NCBI GenBank assembly: GCA_016201135.1
Contig: JACQDK010000092.1
Span: 1 to 39,818, forward strand
Length of the DNA: 39,818 nucleotides
From: Actinomycetota bacterium
GTDB taxonomy: Bacteria > Actinomycetota > UBA4738 > HRBIN12
Direction of reading: 5' to 3'
The notes below the pieces were generated by a model that worked only from the letters and a program-made list of their open reading frames with translations, was not told the DNA's origin and did not search any database. This document shows, in pieces, positions 14,427 to 21,635 of the stretch (position 1 is the first letter of the stretch; every line of letters starts with the position of its first letter). The translations under genes were made by a program, and so were the position numbers.

Positions 14427-16007
14427 ATGTCACGAGTGATCCTGATCGCGTGGGACGGCGCCGACTGGCGCATCCTCGACCCCCTGCTGGAGCAGGGCGC
14501 CCTGCCCAACCTCCAGGGCCTGATCGACCGGGGTCAGAAGGCCGTCATGCGCTCGACGGTACCGACCCACTCGTGGGCGGCATGGCCCTCGTTCCTGACC
14601 GGGGTCGACCCGGACGACCACGGGGTCTACGACATCCTCGAGACCGTCCCGGGAACCCACAAGCAGTACCCGGTCACCTACATGTCCATCAAGGAGCGCA
14701 CGTTCCTGTCCGACCTGCACGCGGCCGGCAAGAAGCAGCTGCTGCTGGACGTTCCCCTCACCTTCCCGGCGCCGGACATCGACGGGAACCTCATCGCCGG
14801 CGGCGTCCTACCGAAGGGCCGCACCGTGAGCCACCCCGCGAGCCTGCTGGAGGACCTCCAGAAGCAGGGCCTGGATTGGCCGATCAACGGCATGAGCTGG
14901 ACGACATACCGCAACCGCCCCGACGCCTACCTGGACGAGGCCTTCGAGGTCAGCGGCAAGCGCATCAAGGCCTCGCAGTGGTTGATGGAGAACACGGAGT
15001 GGGACCTGTTCGCCACGGTCTGGGTCTCCGTCGACCGCACTCAGCACGCGCTCTCGAACTACATCGCGCCCGACCACCCGGACTACTCGCGCAACCACAC
15101 GACCGCGGTGGGCCGCCGCGTGGCCGACATCTTCCGCCAGCTCGACGACGCGATCGGCTCGTTCACCGCGGCCGCGCGCCCCGACGACCTGATCCTGTTC
15201 ATCTCCGACCACGGGTTCCAGTCGTGCACGCGCACGATCCAGATGGACCACCTCCTCAAGAAGCTCGGCTTCCTGGAGTTCTCGGCGTCGAACGTGCTGT
15301 TCGGGCCGATGCAGTGGGGCTCGGTGCGCAACGCCGCGCGCAAGGTGTACGACCTGTTCGGCCTACACGGGAAGGTGTCTCTGCCGCAGTCGGTGAACTG
15401 GGCGAAGACCAAGGCCTTCACGACGATCCGCTCCACCGGCGAGGGCGTCTCGATCAACCTCGCCGGGCGCGATCCCGATGGCACCGTCGACCCCGCCGAC
15501 TTCGAGAAGGTGCGCGGCGACGTGATGGATGCGCTCTCCTCGTTCGTGGACCCGAAGACGGGCCGCAAGCCGGTGAAGGCTATCCACAGGCGCGAGGACA
15601 TCTTCCACGGCAAGCACGCCTCCACCGCGCCCGACATCATCATGGAGCCCGCCGAGGGCTACTCCCTCACGCACGCGAAGTCCGCGATCGAGGACGCCGA
15701 CTGGGTGAGCGGCGACCACCGGATCGAGGGCACGATCGTCGCGGTCGGCCCGAACGTGAAGCCCTTCGAGCAGCCGCCGCTGCTGATCGACATGGCCCCG
15801 ACGATCCTGGCCGCGCTCGACGCGCCGGCGGGCATCAAGCACACGGGCCGCGTGCTCACCGAGATAGTGGGCTCCGAGGCGAGCGTGAAGACCTCCGGCG
15901 CCGTCGCGATCCCCGGCATGAGCGCCGGCCCCGAGGAGCCCACGGTTAGCGACACCGAGGCCGACGAGATGGAGGAGCACCTCCGGGGTTTGGGCTACCT
16001 GGAGTAG
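14427..16007 (+). CDS. Alkaline phosphatase superfamily enzyme (type I phosphodiesterase-like)
   Basis: The 526-residue enzyme starts MSRVILIAWDGADW; Asp10 is the first metal ligand. The nucleophile region is VPTHSWAAWPSFLTG (45-59), probably Thr47 or Ser49. Other metal ligands are Asp203 and His207 in WVSVDRTQHA and Asp261-His262 in ISDHGF, and a late His is in SGDHRIEGT. This is the two-metal site of the type I phosphodiesterase/nucleotide pyrophosphatase group. It has no signal peptide, so it acts in the cytoplasm. The C-terminus (EEPTVSDTEADEMEEHLRGLGYLE) is typical of this prokaryotic subfamily. GAGAGG precedes the ATG. The frame is open far upstream, but that part spans the terminator and has out-of-family composition. 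The substrate is unknown. Confidence 0.88.
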   Translation: MSRVILIAWDGADWRILDPLLEQGALPNLQGLIDRGQKAVMRSTVPTHSWAAWPSFLTGVDPDDHGVYDILETVPGTHKQYPVTYMSIKERTFLSDLHAAGKKQLLLDVPLTFPAPDIDGNLIAGGVLPKGRTVSHPASLLEDLQKQGLDWPINGMSWTTYRNRPDAYLDEAFEVSGKRIKASQWLMENTEWDLFATVWVSVDRTQHALSNYIAPDHPDYSRNHTTAVGRRVADIFRQLDDAIGSFTAAARPDDLILFISDHGFQSCTRTIQMDHLLKKLGFLEFSASNVLFGPMQWGSVRNAARKVYDLFGLHGKVSLPQSVNWAKTKAFTTIRSTGEGVSINLAGRDPDGTVDPADFEKVRGDVMDALSSFVDPKTGRKPVKAIHRREDIFHGKHASTAPDIIMEPAEGYSLTHAKSAIEDADWVSGDHRIEGTIVAVGPNVKPFEQPPLLIDMAPTILAALDAPAGIKHTGRVLTEIVGSEASVKTSGAVAIPGMSAGPEEPTVSDTEADEMEEHLRGLGYLE

Positions 16008-16031
16008 GACGCGCTAGGAAAGGGGCCAGTT

Positions 16032-16547
16032 GTGGAGACGATGGATACGATCCGGGCCCGGCGGAACGTACGTGTCTACGAGGACCGACCGATCCCGTCC
16101 GAGCACCTGGATCGGATCCTGGAGGCCGCGTGGCGGACCCCGTCGTCGATGAACGAGCAGCCGTGGGACTTCATCGTGTGCACCGAGCCTGAGACGCTCG
16201 TGCAGCTCGCCGAGACGTGGCGCTACGCGCGGCACGTCGCCGGGTCGGCCGCGACGGTCGCGCTCGTCGCCCCGGTCACCGCCGACCAGGACACGCGCGA
16301 CTGGATCCTCTACGACATGGGCCAGGCGACGATGAGCATGATGCTGGCCGCGGCCGATCTCGGCGTCGGGAGCTGCCACGCGGCGCTGGACGACCAGGCG
16401 CTCGGGCGCCGGATACTGGGCCTACCCGAGGATCGCTTCTGCGTGGGGCTCGTCGCCTTCGGCTACCCGCTCGATCGTCCGCTGGCGCCGATCGTGCGTC
16501 CCAACCGGCGCCCGCTGGAAGAGGTCGTCCACCGCGAACGGTGGTGA
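16032..16547 (+). CDS. Nitroreductase-family protein
   Basis: The 171-residue protein shows the nitroreductase fold: TIRARRNVRVYEDRPIPSEHLDRILEAAWRTPSSMNEQPWDFIV (6-49) with the FMN phosphate-binding Arg/Ser region. A central helix LYDMGQATMSMMLAAADLGVGSCH (92-115) and GLVAFGYPLDRP (139-150) follow. Such enzymes are FMN-dependent NAD(P)H oxidoreductases in the cytoplasm. The GTG at 16032 has AGGAAAGGGG at the right distance; ATG 16041 is the alternative. It follows the phosphodiesterase gene by 24 nt and is probably cotranscribed. After it comes a 185-bp gap holding a small dyad, TCGCTC-aatcc-GAGCGA (16650-16666), of unknown meaning. Confidence 0.85.
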   Translation: METMDTIRARRNVRVYEDRPIPSEHLDRILEAAWRTPSSMNEQPWDFIVCTEPETLVQLAETWRYARHVAGSAATVALVAPVTADQDTRDWILYDMGQATMSMMLAAADLGVGSCHAALDDQALGRRILGLPEDRFCVGLVAFGYPLDRPLAPIVRPNRRPLEEVVHRERW

Positions 16548-16732
16548 TGGCGGCGGGCCGCGGCCTCGACCCCAACGCGGCTGGCCCGGGCGACACCTTC
16601 GTTGAACTAGTCCCGCGGCCCCCCTTGCTGACCCTCGGGCAGGTATCTCTCGCTCAATCCGAGCGAAGGATTCCGGGTCCCGCGAGCGACAAAGCCATCG
16701 TACGGTAGGGGTGCGCGCGGGGAGAGAGAGCG

Positions 16733-17308
16733 TTGGAGGCACTTGCAGCGAGTCGTGAACGAGCGGCCAGGTTCCGGACGGTGTTCGAGGACGAACGAGC
16801 GTTCCGGGCCTGGTACGACTACGCGATCCCTCGCGTCTACGGGTACCTGTTCGACCGCTGCGGTGGGGTGAGATCGGTGGCTGAGGAGCTCACGCAGGAG
16901 ACATTCGTGGACGTGGTACGCAACCGCAATCGGTTCGACGGCCGCTCGGACCCCATCACGTGGGCCGTCTCGATCGCGCGCCACAAGCTCTCCGACCACT
17001 ATCGCCGGCTCGCACGCGATGAGCGGCGGCATCTGAAGCTCGTGAGCGGGAGGGTCGTCGAGGGTGCGGGAGAAGACCCGTGGGACGTCGCCGAGAGCAG
17101 GGAGGACGTCCTCTGGGCGCTCCGATCGCTGACGGCGATGCAGCGGGCCGTGCTGGTGCTCCACTACATGGACGAGCTGCCGGTCACGGAGATCTCGAGC
17201 GAGATCGGCCGGTCGGAGTCGGCGGTCGAGTCGCTGCTGAGCCGCGGACGAGAGAGCTTCCGCCGCGCGCTCGTTCCGATGGACGAGAAGGAGCCGCGCG
17301 ATGCCTGA
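16733..17308 (+). CDS. ECF-type sigma factor paired with thioredoxin-domain membrane protein
   Basis: The 191-residue sigma has region 2 (about 22-95: FRAWYDYAIPRVYGYLFDRC, VAEELTQETFVDVVRNRNRF, ITWAVSIARHKLSDHYRR). Region 4 is at about 125-182 (DVLWALRSLTAMQRAVLVLHYMDELPVTEISSEIGRSESAVESLLSRGRESF). The start is a TTG at 16733 with a GGAGAGAGAG ribosome site 6 nt upstream; a GTG at 16781 would cut into region 2. Its stop overlaps the next gene's ATG by 8 nt, indicating tight co-translation with that gene's product. It probably controls a redox or envelope-stress regulon, judging from the thioredoxin domain on its partner. Confidence 0.9.
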   Translation: MEALAASRERAARFRTVFEDERAFRAWYDYAIPRVYGYLFDRCGGVRSVAEELTQETFVDVVRNRNRFDGRSDPITWAVSIARHKLSDHYRRLARDERRHLKLVSGRVVEGAGEDPWDVAESREDVLWALRSLTAMQRAVLVLHYMDELPVTEISSEIGRSESAVESLLSRGRESFRRALVPMDEKEPRDA

Positions 17309-18701
17309 AGACCCGATCCGGCACGCCTTCGATGTGCTCGATCGACCGGTTGCCCCCGAACCCGAGTTCCGCGAGTCGCTCTTCGATCGCCTGGTCGAAG
17401 AGTCGAAGCGACGCCCGAAGCTCGTACCACCCAGGCAACTCGTCCGCCGCCGCCCTGAGCTCCGTCGCGCGCTGACGATCGCGGCCGTGCTCGGGCTTGC
17501 GACCCTGATCCTCGCGATCGTGCTCGTGCCGCTTCGGGGGCTCATGGGACACGGGCAGCTCGCCTCCGGGATCACTCCGACGACCCCGTTCCGCGCGACG
17601 ATCGAGGGGACCTTCCCCTCCTCGCCCGCTTCGGACGGCGGGGGCGACTTCTGGATAACGATCTCGTACCAGGGTCCCGACGCGTGGCGGATCGACCTGC
17701 TCGGTGGCAGTGGGGCGTTCCAGCCGCTCGTCAATGACAGATCGATCTCGCCCGGGAGCTACGTGATCTGGGACGGGAAGGGGTTGACGGCGTACGACGG
17801 CGCGAAGAAGCAGTTCGTTCCCCAACCTCTTCACGCCGCCTGGTTCTCGCCGCTCAACCTCCTCGGATACTTCGACGCGAAGTCCGGATGGAAGCAGGCC
17901 TGCGCCGCCGGCGAGGATCTGGGTGACGAGGTGATCGCCGGCCGGCCCGTGCACCACCTGCGGTGTGCCGCTCCGGCGGGTGCCGGCTACTTCGGCCAGT
18001 CCGTGGACATGTGGGTCGACGTGGACTCCGGACTGATCTTGAAGCTGGTTTCGGGTCAGACGGCCGGGACCGGATTCCCGCCGGGGCCGATCGCGTGGTA
18101 CCCGGGCGAGAAGATCGAGGTCACCTCGGTGGAGTACGCGCCGACGTTCGGGCCCGACGAGTTCGGTGTGTCGCCCCACCCGACACCTTCGGAAGAGCCG
18201 GCGCCTGTGACCACGCTCGCGATCGGCCAGGAGGTGCCCACGTTCACGGGCACGACGAAGGACGGCGAGCCGTTCGACCTGTCATCGCTCCGCGGGAAGC
18301 CGACGGTCGTGTACCTGTGGGCGCAATGGTGCGGTCCCTGTACGAGCTTCCCACTCGACGTTCTGGACCAGGCGTTCTCCTCGCGGACGGACCTGAACGT
18401 CGTCACCGTTGGATTTCGCGACGATCCGTCGTCGCTCGGCTCGTTCGTCCAACAGCACGGGCTCGGCTTCCCCGTCGTCTTCCCGGATAGCGCGGGGGAT
18501 GCATCCATCCAGCAGGACTGGGGCCTTCAGGGGATCCCGACGCTCGTGCTGATCGACGCGCGAGGCAGATTCCTCGGCGCCTACGTCGGGTGGAGCGCCG
18601 AGATCGGCAGGGCAAGCGACGTCACGGCGATCCTCGATGCCCTGGCCTCGGGCTCGCCCCTTCCCGAGGAGCGGGCCTTCGAGTCGGAACAGATCGCGTG
18701 A
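17301..18701 (+). CDS. Putative anti-sigma factor: TM + lipoprotein-carrier-like + TlpA thioredoxin domain
   Basis: The 466-residue protein has four parts. Residues 1-55 are cytoplasmic, with the helix EPEFRESLFDRLVEESKR, where an anti-sigma segment would sit. A membrane helix follows at 58-78. Residues 93-290 are an extracytoplasmic beta-rich region (TPFRATIEGTF, PDAWRIDLLGG, YVIWDGKGLTAYD, DMWVDVDSGLILKLV) resembling LolA/MucB-like sensors, with Cys201 and Cys222 possibly forming a disulfide. Residues 305-450 are an AhpC-TSA/TlpA thioredoxin domain with WCGPC at 343-347 and cis-Pro413 in GIPTLVLID. The start overlaps the sigma gene by 8 nt. Redox change at the cell surface could be read through the thioredoxin domain to release the sigma. 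The domain calls are firm for TM and thioredoxin; the sensing role is inferred. Confidence 0.85.
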   Translation: MPEDPIRHAFDVLDRPVAPEPEFRESLFDRLVEESKRRPKLVPPRQLVRRRPELRRALTIAAVLGLATLILAIVLVPLRGLMGHGQLASGITPTTPFRATIEGTFPSSPASDGGGDFWITISYQGPDAWRIDLLGGSGAFQPLVNDRSISPGSYVIWDGKGLTAYDGAKKQFVPQPLHAAWFSPLNLLGYFDAKSGWKQACAAGEDLGDEVIAGRPVHHLRCAAPAGAGYFGQSVDMWVDVDSGLILKLVSGQTAGTGFPPGPIAWYPGEKIEVTSVEYAPTFGPDEFGVSPHPTPSEEPAPVTTLAIGQEVPTFTGTTKDGEPFDLSSLRGKPTVVYLWAQWCGPCTSFPLDVLDQAFSSRTDLNVVTVGFRDDPSSLGSFVQQHGLGFPVVFPDSAGDASIQQDWGLQGIPTLVLIDARGRFLGAYVGWSAEIGRASDVTAILDALASGSPLPEERAFESEQIA

Positions 18702-18704
18702 GCC

Positions 18705-19112
18705 CTAGCGACGGGCAACGCTGCTGCGGAACAGGTGGCCGCAGTTCCTGCACTTCATGTTGACGCGCGCCGCCGGTCCCGCGTGGGTGAACGGCTGCAC
18801 GTGCGCGGAACCGCACGAGGGGCACTCCGGGCGGGCCCGGATGTCGGGCGCCCGCTCGCGGGTCGTCCAAACGTCCTCGACCGTGGCGGTCCCTCCGGCA
18901 GCGCGCAGGAGAGCGCTCGCCGCCTCAGCCTCCTCCTGCGAAGCCTCGGCCAGGACGACCACGGGCAGGACCACGTCACTCATCGAGACCGGTTCGGACT
19001 TGATGCGCCGGAGAGCTTCTGCGATCTCCGCCTCGCGGCCTGCAGGGATCGCGGTGAGCGTCACCGTCGATCTGAGAACCTGATCGGGTCGCCCTGCTCG
19101 TTCGACCATCAC
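18705..19112 (-). CDS. Zinc-ribbon protein with L7/L12-like N-terminal segment
   Basis: The 135-residue protein ends in a zinc ribbon: Cys97 and Cys100 in CPSC, Cys121 and Cys124 in CRNC. The N-terminal part (10-82) has a beta-alpha pattern ending LAEASQEEAEAASALLRAAGGTATVEDVW. This is similar in layout to the ribosomal L7/L12 C-terminal domain, whose last helix and strand have the same AExxxxxLxxAG pattern. The start is GTG 19112 or the next-codon ATG 19109, with GGAGC just ahead. It converges on the thioredoxin-domain gene with 3 nt between stops. The zinc ribbon suggests nucleic-acid or protein contact. The function is unknown. Confidence 0.72.
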   Translation of the reverse strand: MMVERAGRPDQVLRSTVTLTAIPAGREAEIAEALRRIKSEPVSMSDVVLPVVVLAEASQEEAEAASALLRAAGGTATVEDVWTTRERAPDIRARPECPSCGSAHVQPFTHAGPAARVNMKCRNCGHLFRSSVARR

Positions 19113-19152
19113 GCTCCGTGCGCCCCATGGGGCCGAGCGACCGTCCCGTCGA

Positions 19153-20355
19153 TCAGAAGCCTCCCGTCCCCTTAGGCGTGCCGACTCCGGTCGGGCCGTC
19201 GTAGCCGGTTACGCCCTTGCACATGATCGTGCTGCAGCTGCCGTTGCTCCCACTGGTCACGTCGTGCAGGCTCGCCGTGTTGGCGTAGGGGATCGATGCG
19301 GGGTAGCTCGCGGAGCCGGCGTTCCCGGCCAGCGCGTAGACGGCCGCGATCAGCGGAGACGAGAGGCTGGTGCCCCCCACCTGGAACCACCCGGTGATCC
19401 CGTGGTAGCGGGTGGAGTCGTACACGGCCGCGCCGGTCGCCGGGTCGGCATCGGCCGCCACGTCGGCCACGCCCCGTTCCGTGCCGCAGCCCGTCTGTCC
19501 CCACGTCGACGTCGAGGTCTGCCACGACTTCGCGGTGTTGAGGGTGCTGCAGCCGCTCCCGGAGCCGGACCAGACGGTCTCGCTCTTGTAGCTGTTGTCG
19601 GCGTTGATGTTCAGCGTGGTCCCGCCGACCGCGACCACCGTGTTGAACGAAGCGGGGCTCTCGACGCCGTAGCCGCCGTCGCCGGAGCTGGCCGTGATGG
19701 CGATGCCGGGGTGCTTGTAGGCGCTCATCGGGCTCGAGTCGGAGCCACCGTAGCTGTTCGAGATCACGTTCGCACCGAGCTTCGCGGCCGTGTTCACGGC
19801 GGCGCCCAGGTTCGCGAACGAGTTGGAGGTGGCCTCGACGAGCAGGATCTTGCAGTCCTGGCAGATCGCGTGCGCGATCTGGACGTCGAGCGAGATCTCG
19901 AGCGCCCATCCCTGGTCCTTCCGGGGGAACGAGCCGGAGACGCCGTCCTGGTTCACCTTCTGGAAGCACGAAGTCGTGATCGTCGAGCTACACGAGGGGA
20001 AGGGCGAAAGCCCGAATGTGCTGTCGTACGTGTCGAGGTCCTTCTTGACCGTGGGGTCGTCGAACGCGTCGACGATCGCGATGGTCTGAGAGCTCGACGC
20101 GCTCGTGGTTGCAGGCAGGGCGTACGCGCCGTGGAACTGCGCCGGCCCGTAGCCGCCGGGCAGGGTCGTCGCCAGGGGGTTGCCGCGCCCGTCCGTCACC
20201 AGTAGCGAGTGGCACCGCGCGCGGCCCTTCAGGGGGCTCGGACAGACTGCGCGCGAGGACGCGTGGGAGTTGGCAGCGCCGGCGGGAGAGAGGGGGGTCG
20301 CGACGAGCGCGACCGCGAGCACCGCGAGCGCGGCGAACTTCGCATGAACCCTCAT
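19153..20355 (-). CDS. Secreted S53 (sedolisin-like) serine-carboxyl peptidase
   Basis: The 400-residue protein has a signal peptide (MRVHAKF, hydrophobic core 8-20, cleavage near PAGA-A at 27). The catalytic set of the sedolisin family is visible: Glu153 and Asp157 in ALEISLDVQ, the oxyanion Asp226 in SSGDGGYG, and the nucleophile Ser330 in GGTSLSSP. Members are acid endopeptidases secreted outside the cell. The N-terminal region before the catalytic domain is only about 60-120 residues, far shorter than the usual activation prodomain of about 180, so maturation may differ. Eight or more cysteines suggest disulfides. AAGGAG precedes the ATG. It follows the aldo/keto reductase gene on the same strand by 104 bp, with no clear functional link. 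Confidence 0.88.
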   Translation of the reverse strand: MRVHAKFAALAVLAVALVATPLSPAGAANSHASSRAVCPSPLKGRARCHSLLVTDGRGNPLATTLPGGYGPAQFHGAYALPATTSASSSQTIAIVDAFDDPTVKKDLDTYDSTFGLSPFPSCSSTITTSCFQKVNQDGVSGSFPRKDQGWALEISLDVQIAHAICQDCKILLVEATSNSFANLGAAVNTAAKLGANVISNSYGGSDSSPMSAYKHPGIAITASSGDGGYGVESPASFNTVVAVGGTTLNINADNSYKSETVWSGSGSGCSTLNTAKSWQTSTSTWGQTGCGTERGVADVAADADPATGAAVYDSTRYHGITGWFQVGGTSLSSPLIAAVYALAGNAGSASYPASIPYANTASLHDVTSGSNGSCSTIMCKGVTGYDGPTGVGTPKGTGGF

Positions 20356-20459
20356 GTCTCCACTCCTTCGCTATCGGGGGATCGTCGACGACGCAGAACC
20401 CTAGCACCGGACCCCCTCCAGCACATCGGTCTCCTGGGAGTGGGTCAGTCGACCCACCA

Positions 20460-21509
20460 TCAGGAGCGCCGGCGCCTGGCCGAGGGCTCGAACCACCACG
20501 GAGCGAACCCCCGGTCGTTCTCGTCCACGAGCGTGCCCGGCGGCACGAGCGCGTCGATGGCGTCGAGCGTGCCCTCGTCCAGGCGAACGTCGGCTCCTGC
20601 AAGCAGGTCCTCGAGCTGCGGCAAGGTGCGCGGCCCGACGATCGCCGACGTGACCGCCGGGTGCGCCAGCGTGAACGCGATCGCCAGGTGAGTCAGAGGC
20701 ACGCCGGCGTCCGCCGCGATCTTCGCGAGCCCTTCCACGAGGTCGAGCTTCCGCTGGTTCTCGGGCCGAGAGAGGTCGAACTGGGCGGCGATCGGCGCGC
20801 CTCGCTCCCGACCTCGCGTCGCCCGCGCCTCCGCCGAGTCGTCGAAGCGCTCGCGGCGGTAGCGGCCTGTGAGCCATCCTCGGCAGAGTGGGCTCCACAC
20901 CAGCACGCCCATCCCGTACGTCTGCGCGACCGGCAGGACGTCGTGCTCGATCTGCCTCACGAAGATCGAGTACGGTGGCTGCTCGGTGCGGAACCGAGAC
21001 AGGCCGCGCCGCTCGGCCGTCCACTGCGCCTCGACGATCTGCCAGCCCGGGAAGGTGGACGAGCCGAAGTAGCGGATCTTCCCCTGACGCTGAAGGTCGG
21101 TGAGCGCGCCGAGCGTCTCCTCGATGTCGGTCTCGGCCTCGGGGCGGTGGATCTGGTACAGGTCGATGTGGTCGGTGCCGAGACGCCGGAGGCTGTTCTC
21201 GACCTCGCGGGCGATCCACACCCTGGAGTTCCCGCGCTCGTTCGGTCCGGGCCCCATCTCGCCGTAGACCTTCGTCGCGAGGACGACGTCGTCGCGCTTG
21301 CCCTTCAGGGCCTTGCCGACGATCTCCTCCGACTGCCCGCTCGAGTACACGTCGGCCGTGTCGATGAAGTTGATGCCGCCGTCCAGGGCCGCGTCGATGA
21401 TCCGCACGCACTCCTCGACGTCGGTGTTGCCCCACTTGCCGAACATCATCGCGCCGAGGCAGTGGGTGCTCACCCCCACGCCGGTGCTGCCGAGCGTCCG
21501 ATACTCCAT
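20460..21509 (-). CDS. Aldo/keto reductase (YghZ/MgrA-like branch)
   Basis: The 349-residue protein starts MEYRTLGSTGVGVSTHCLGAMMFG, the standard opening of this aldo/keto reductase branch. The tetrad is Asp50 and Tyr55 in NFIDTADVY, Lys80 in LATKVYG, and His121 in YQIHRPE. Cofactor-site motifs (SPLCRGWLTGRYR, IVGPRTLPQLED) are present near the C-terminus. It reduces aldehydes or ketones with NADPH; the natural substrate is unknown. GAGGAGG before the ATG is a good ribosome site. It is unrelated in close sequence to the reductase at 11826. It is divergent from the flippase gene. Confidence 0.9.
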   Translation of the reverse strand: MEYRTLGSTGVGVSTHCLGAMMFGKWGNTDVEECVRIIDAALDGGINFIDTADVYSSGQSEEIVGKALKGKRDDVVLATKVYGEMGPGPNERGNSRVWIAREVENSLRRLGTDHIDLYQIHRPEAETDIEETLGALTDLQRQGKIRYFGSSTFPGWQIVEAQWTAERRGLSRFRTEQPPYSIFVRQIEHDVLPVAQTYGMGVLVWSPLCRGWLTGRYRRERFDDSAEARATRGRERGAPIAAQFDLSRPENQRKLDLVEGLAKIAADAGVPLTHLAIAFTLAHPAVTSAIVGPRTLPQLEDLLAGADVRLDEGTLDAIDALVPPGTLVDENDRGFAPWWFEPSARRRRS

Positions 21510-21635
21510 CGGGGCCTCCTCGTGGTGGACGGCCGCCGCGCGCGGCCCGTGCCCTCATCATGCGACCCGGCGTCCCGAACGGCGAGCCGTGCGCGACTGG
21601 GCCGCCCGGCCCCCGTCGTGGATACTGGTCGGGCC

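Noticed and set aside
16650-16666. TCGCTC-GAGCGA dyad as an ECF operator
   Set aside because: Only 6-bp arms, and no recognisable ECF -35/-10 pair around it; such short dyads are expected by chance in GC-rich DNA.
20109-21635. Upstream extension of the flippase frame (over 500 extra codons)
   Set aside because: It is antisense to the S53 peptidase and the second aldo/keto reductase, has Arg/Pro/Gly-heavy shadow composition, and adds no domain. A GTG at 21636 starts the family-like protein.
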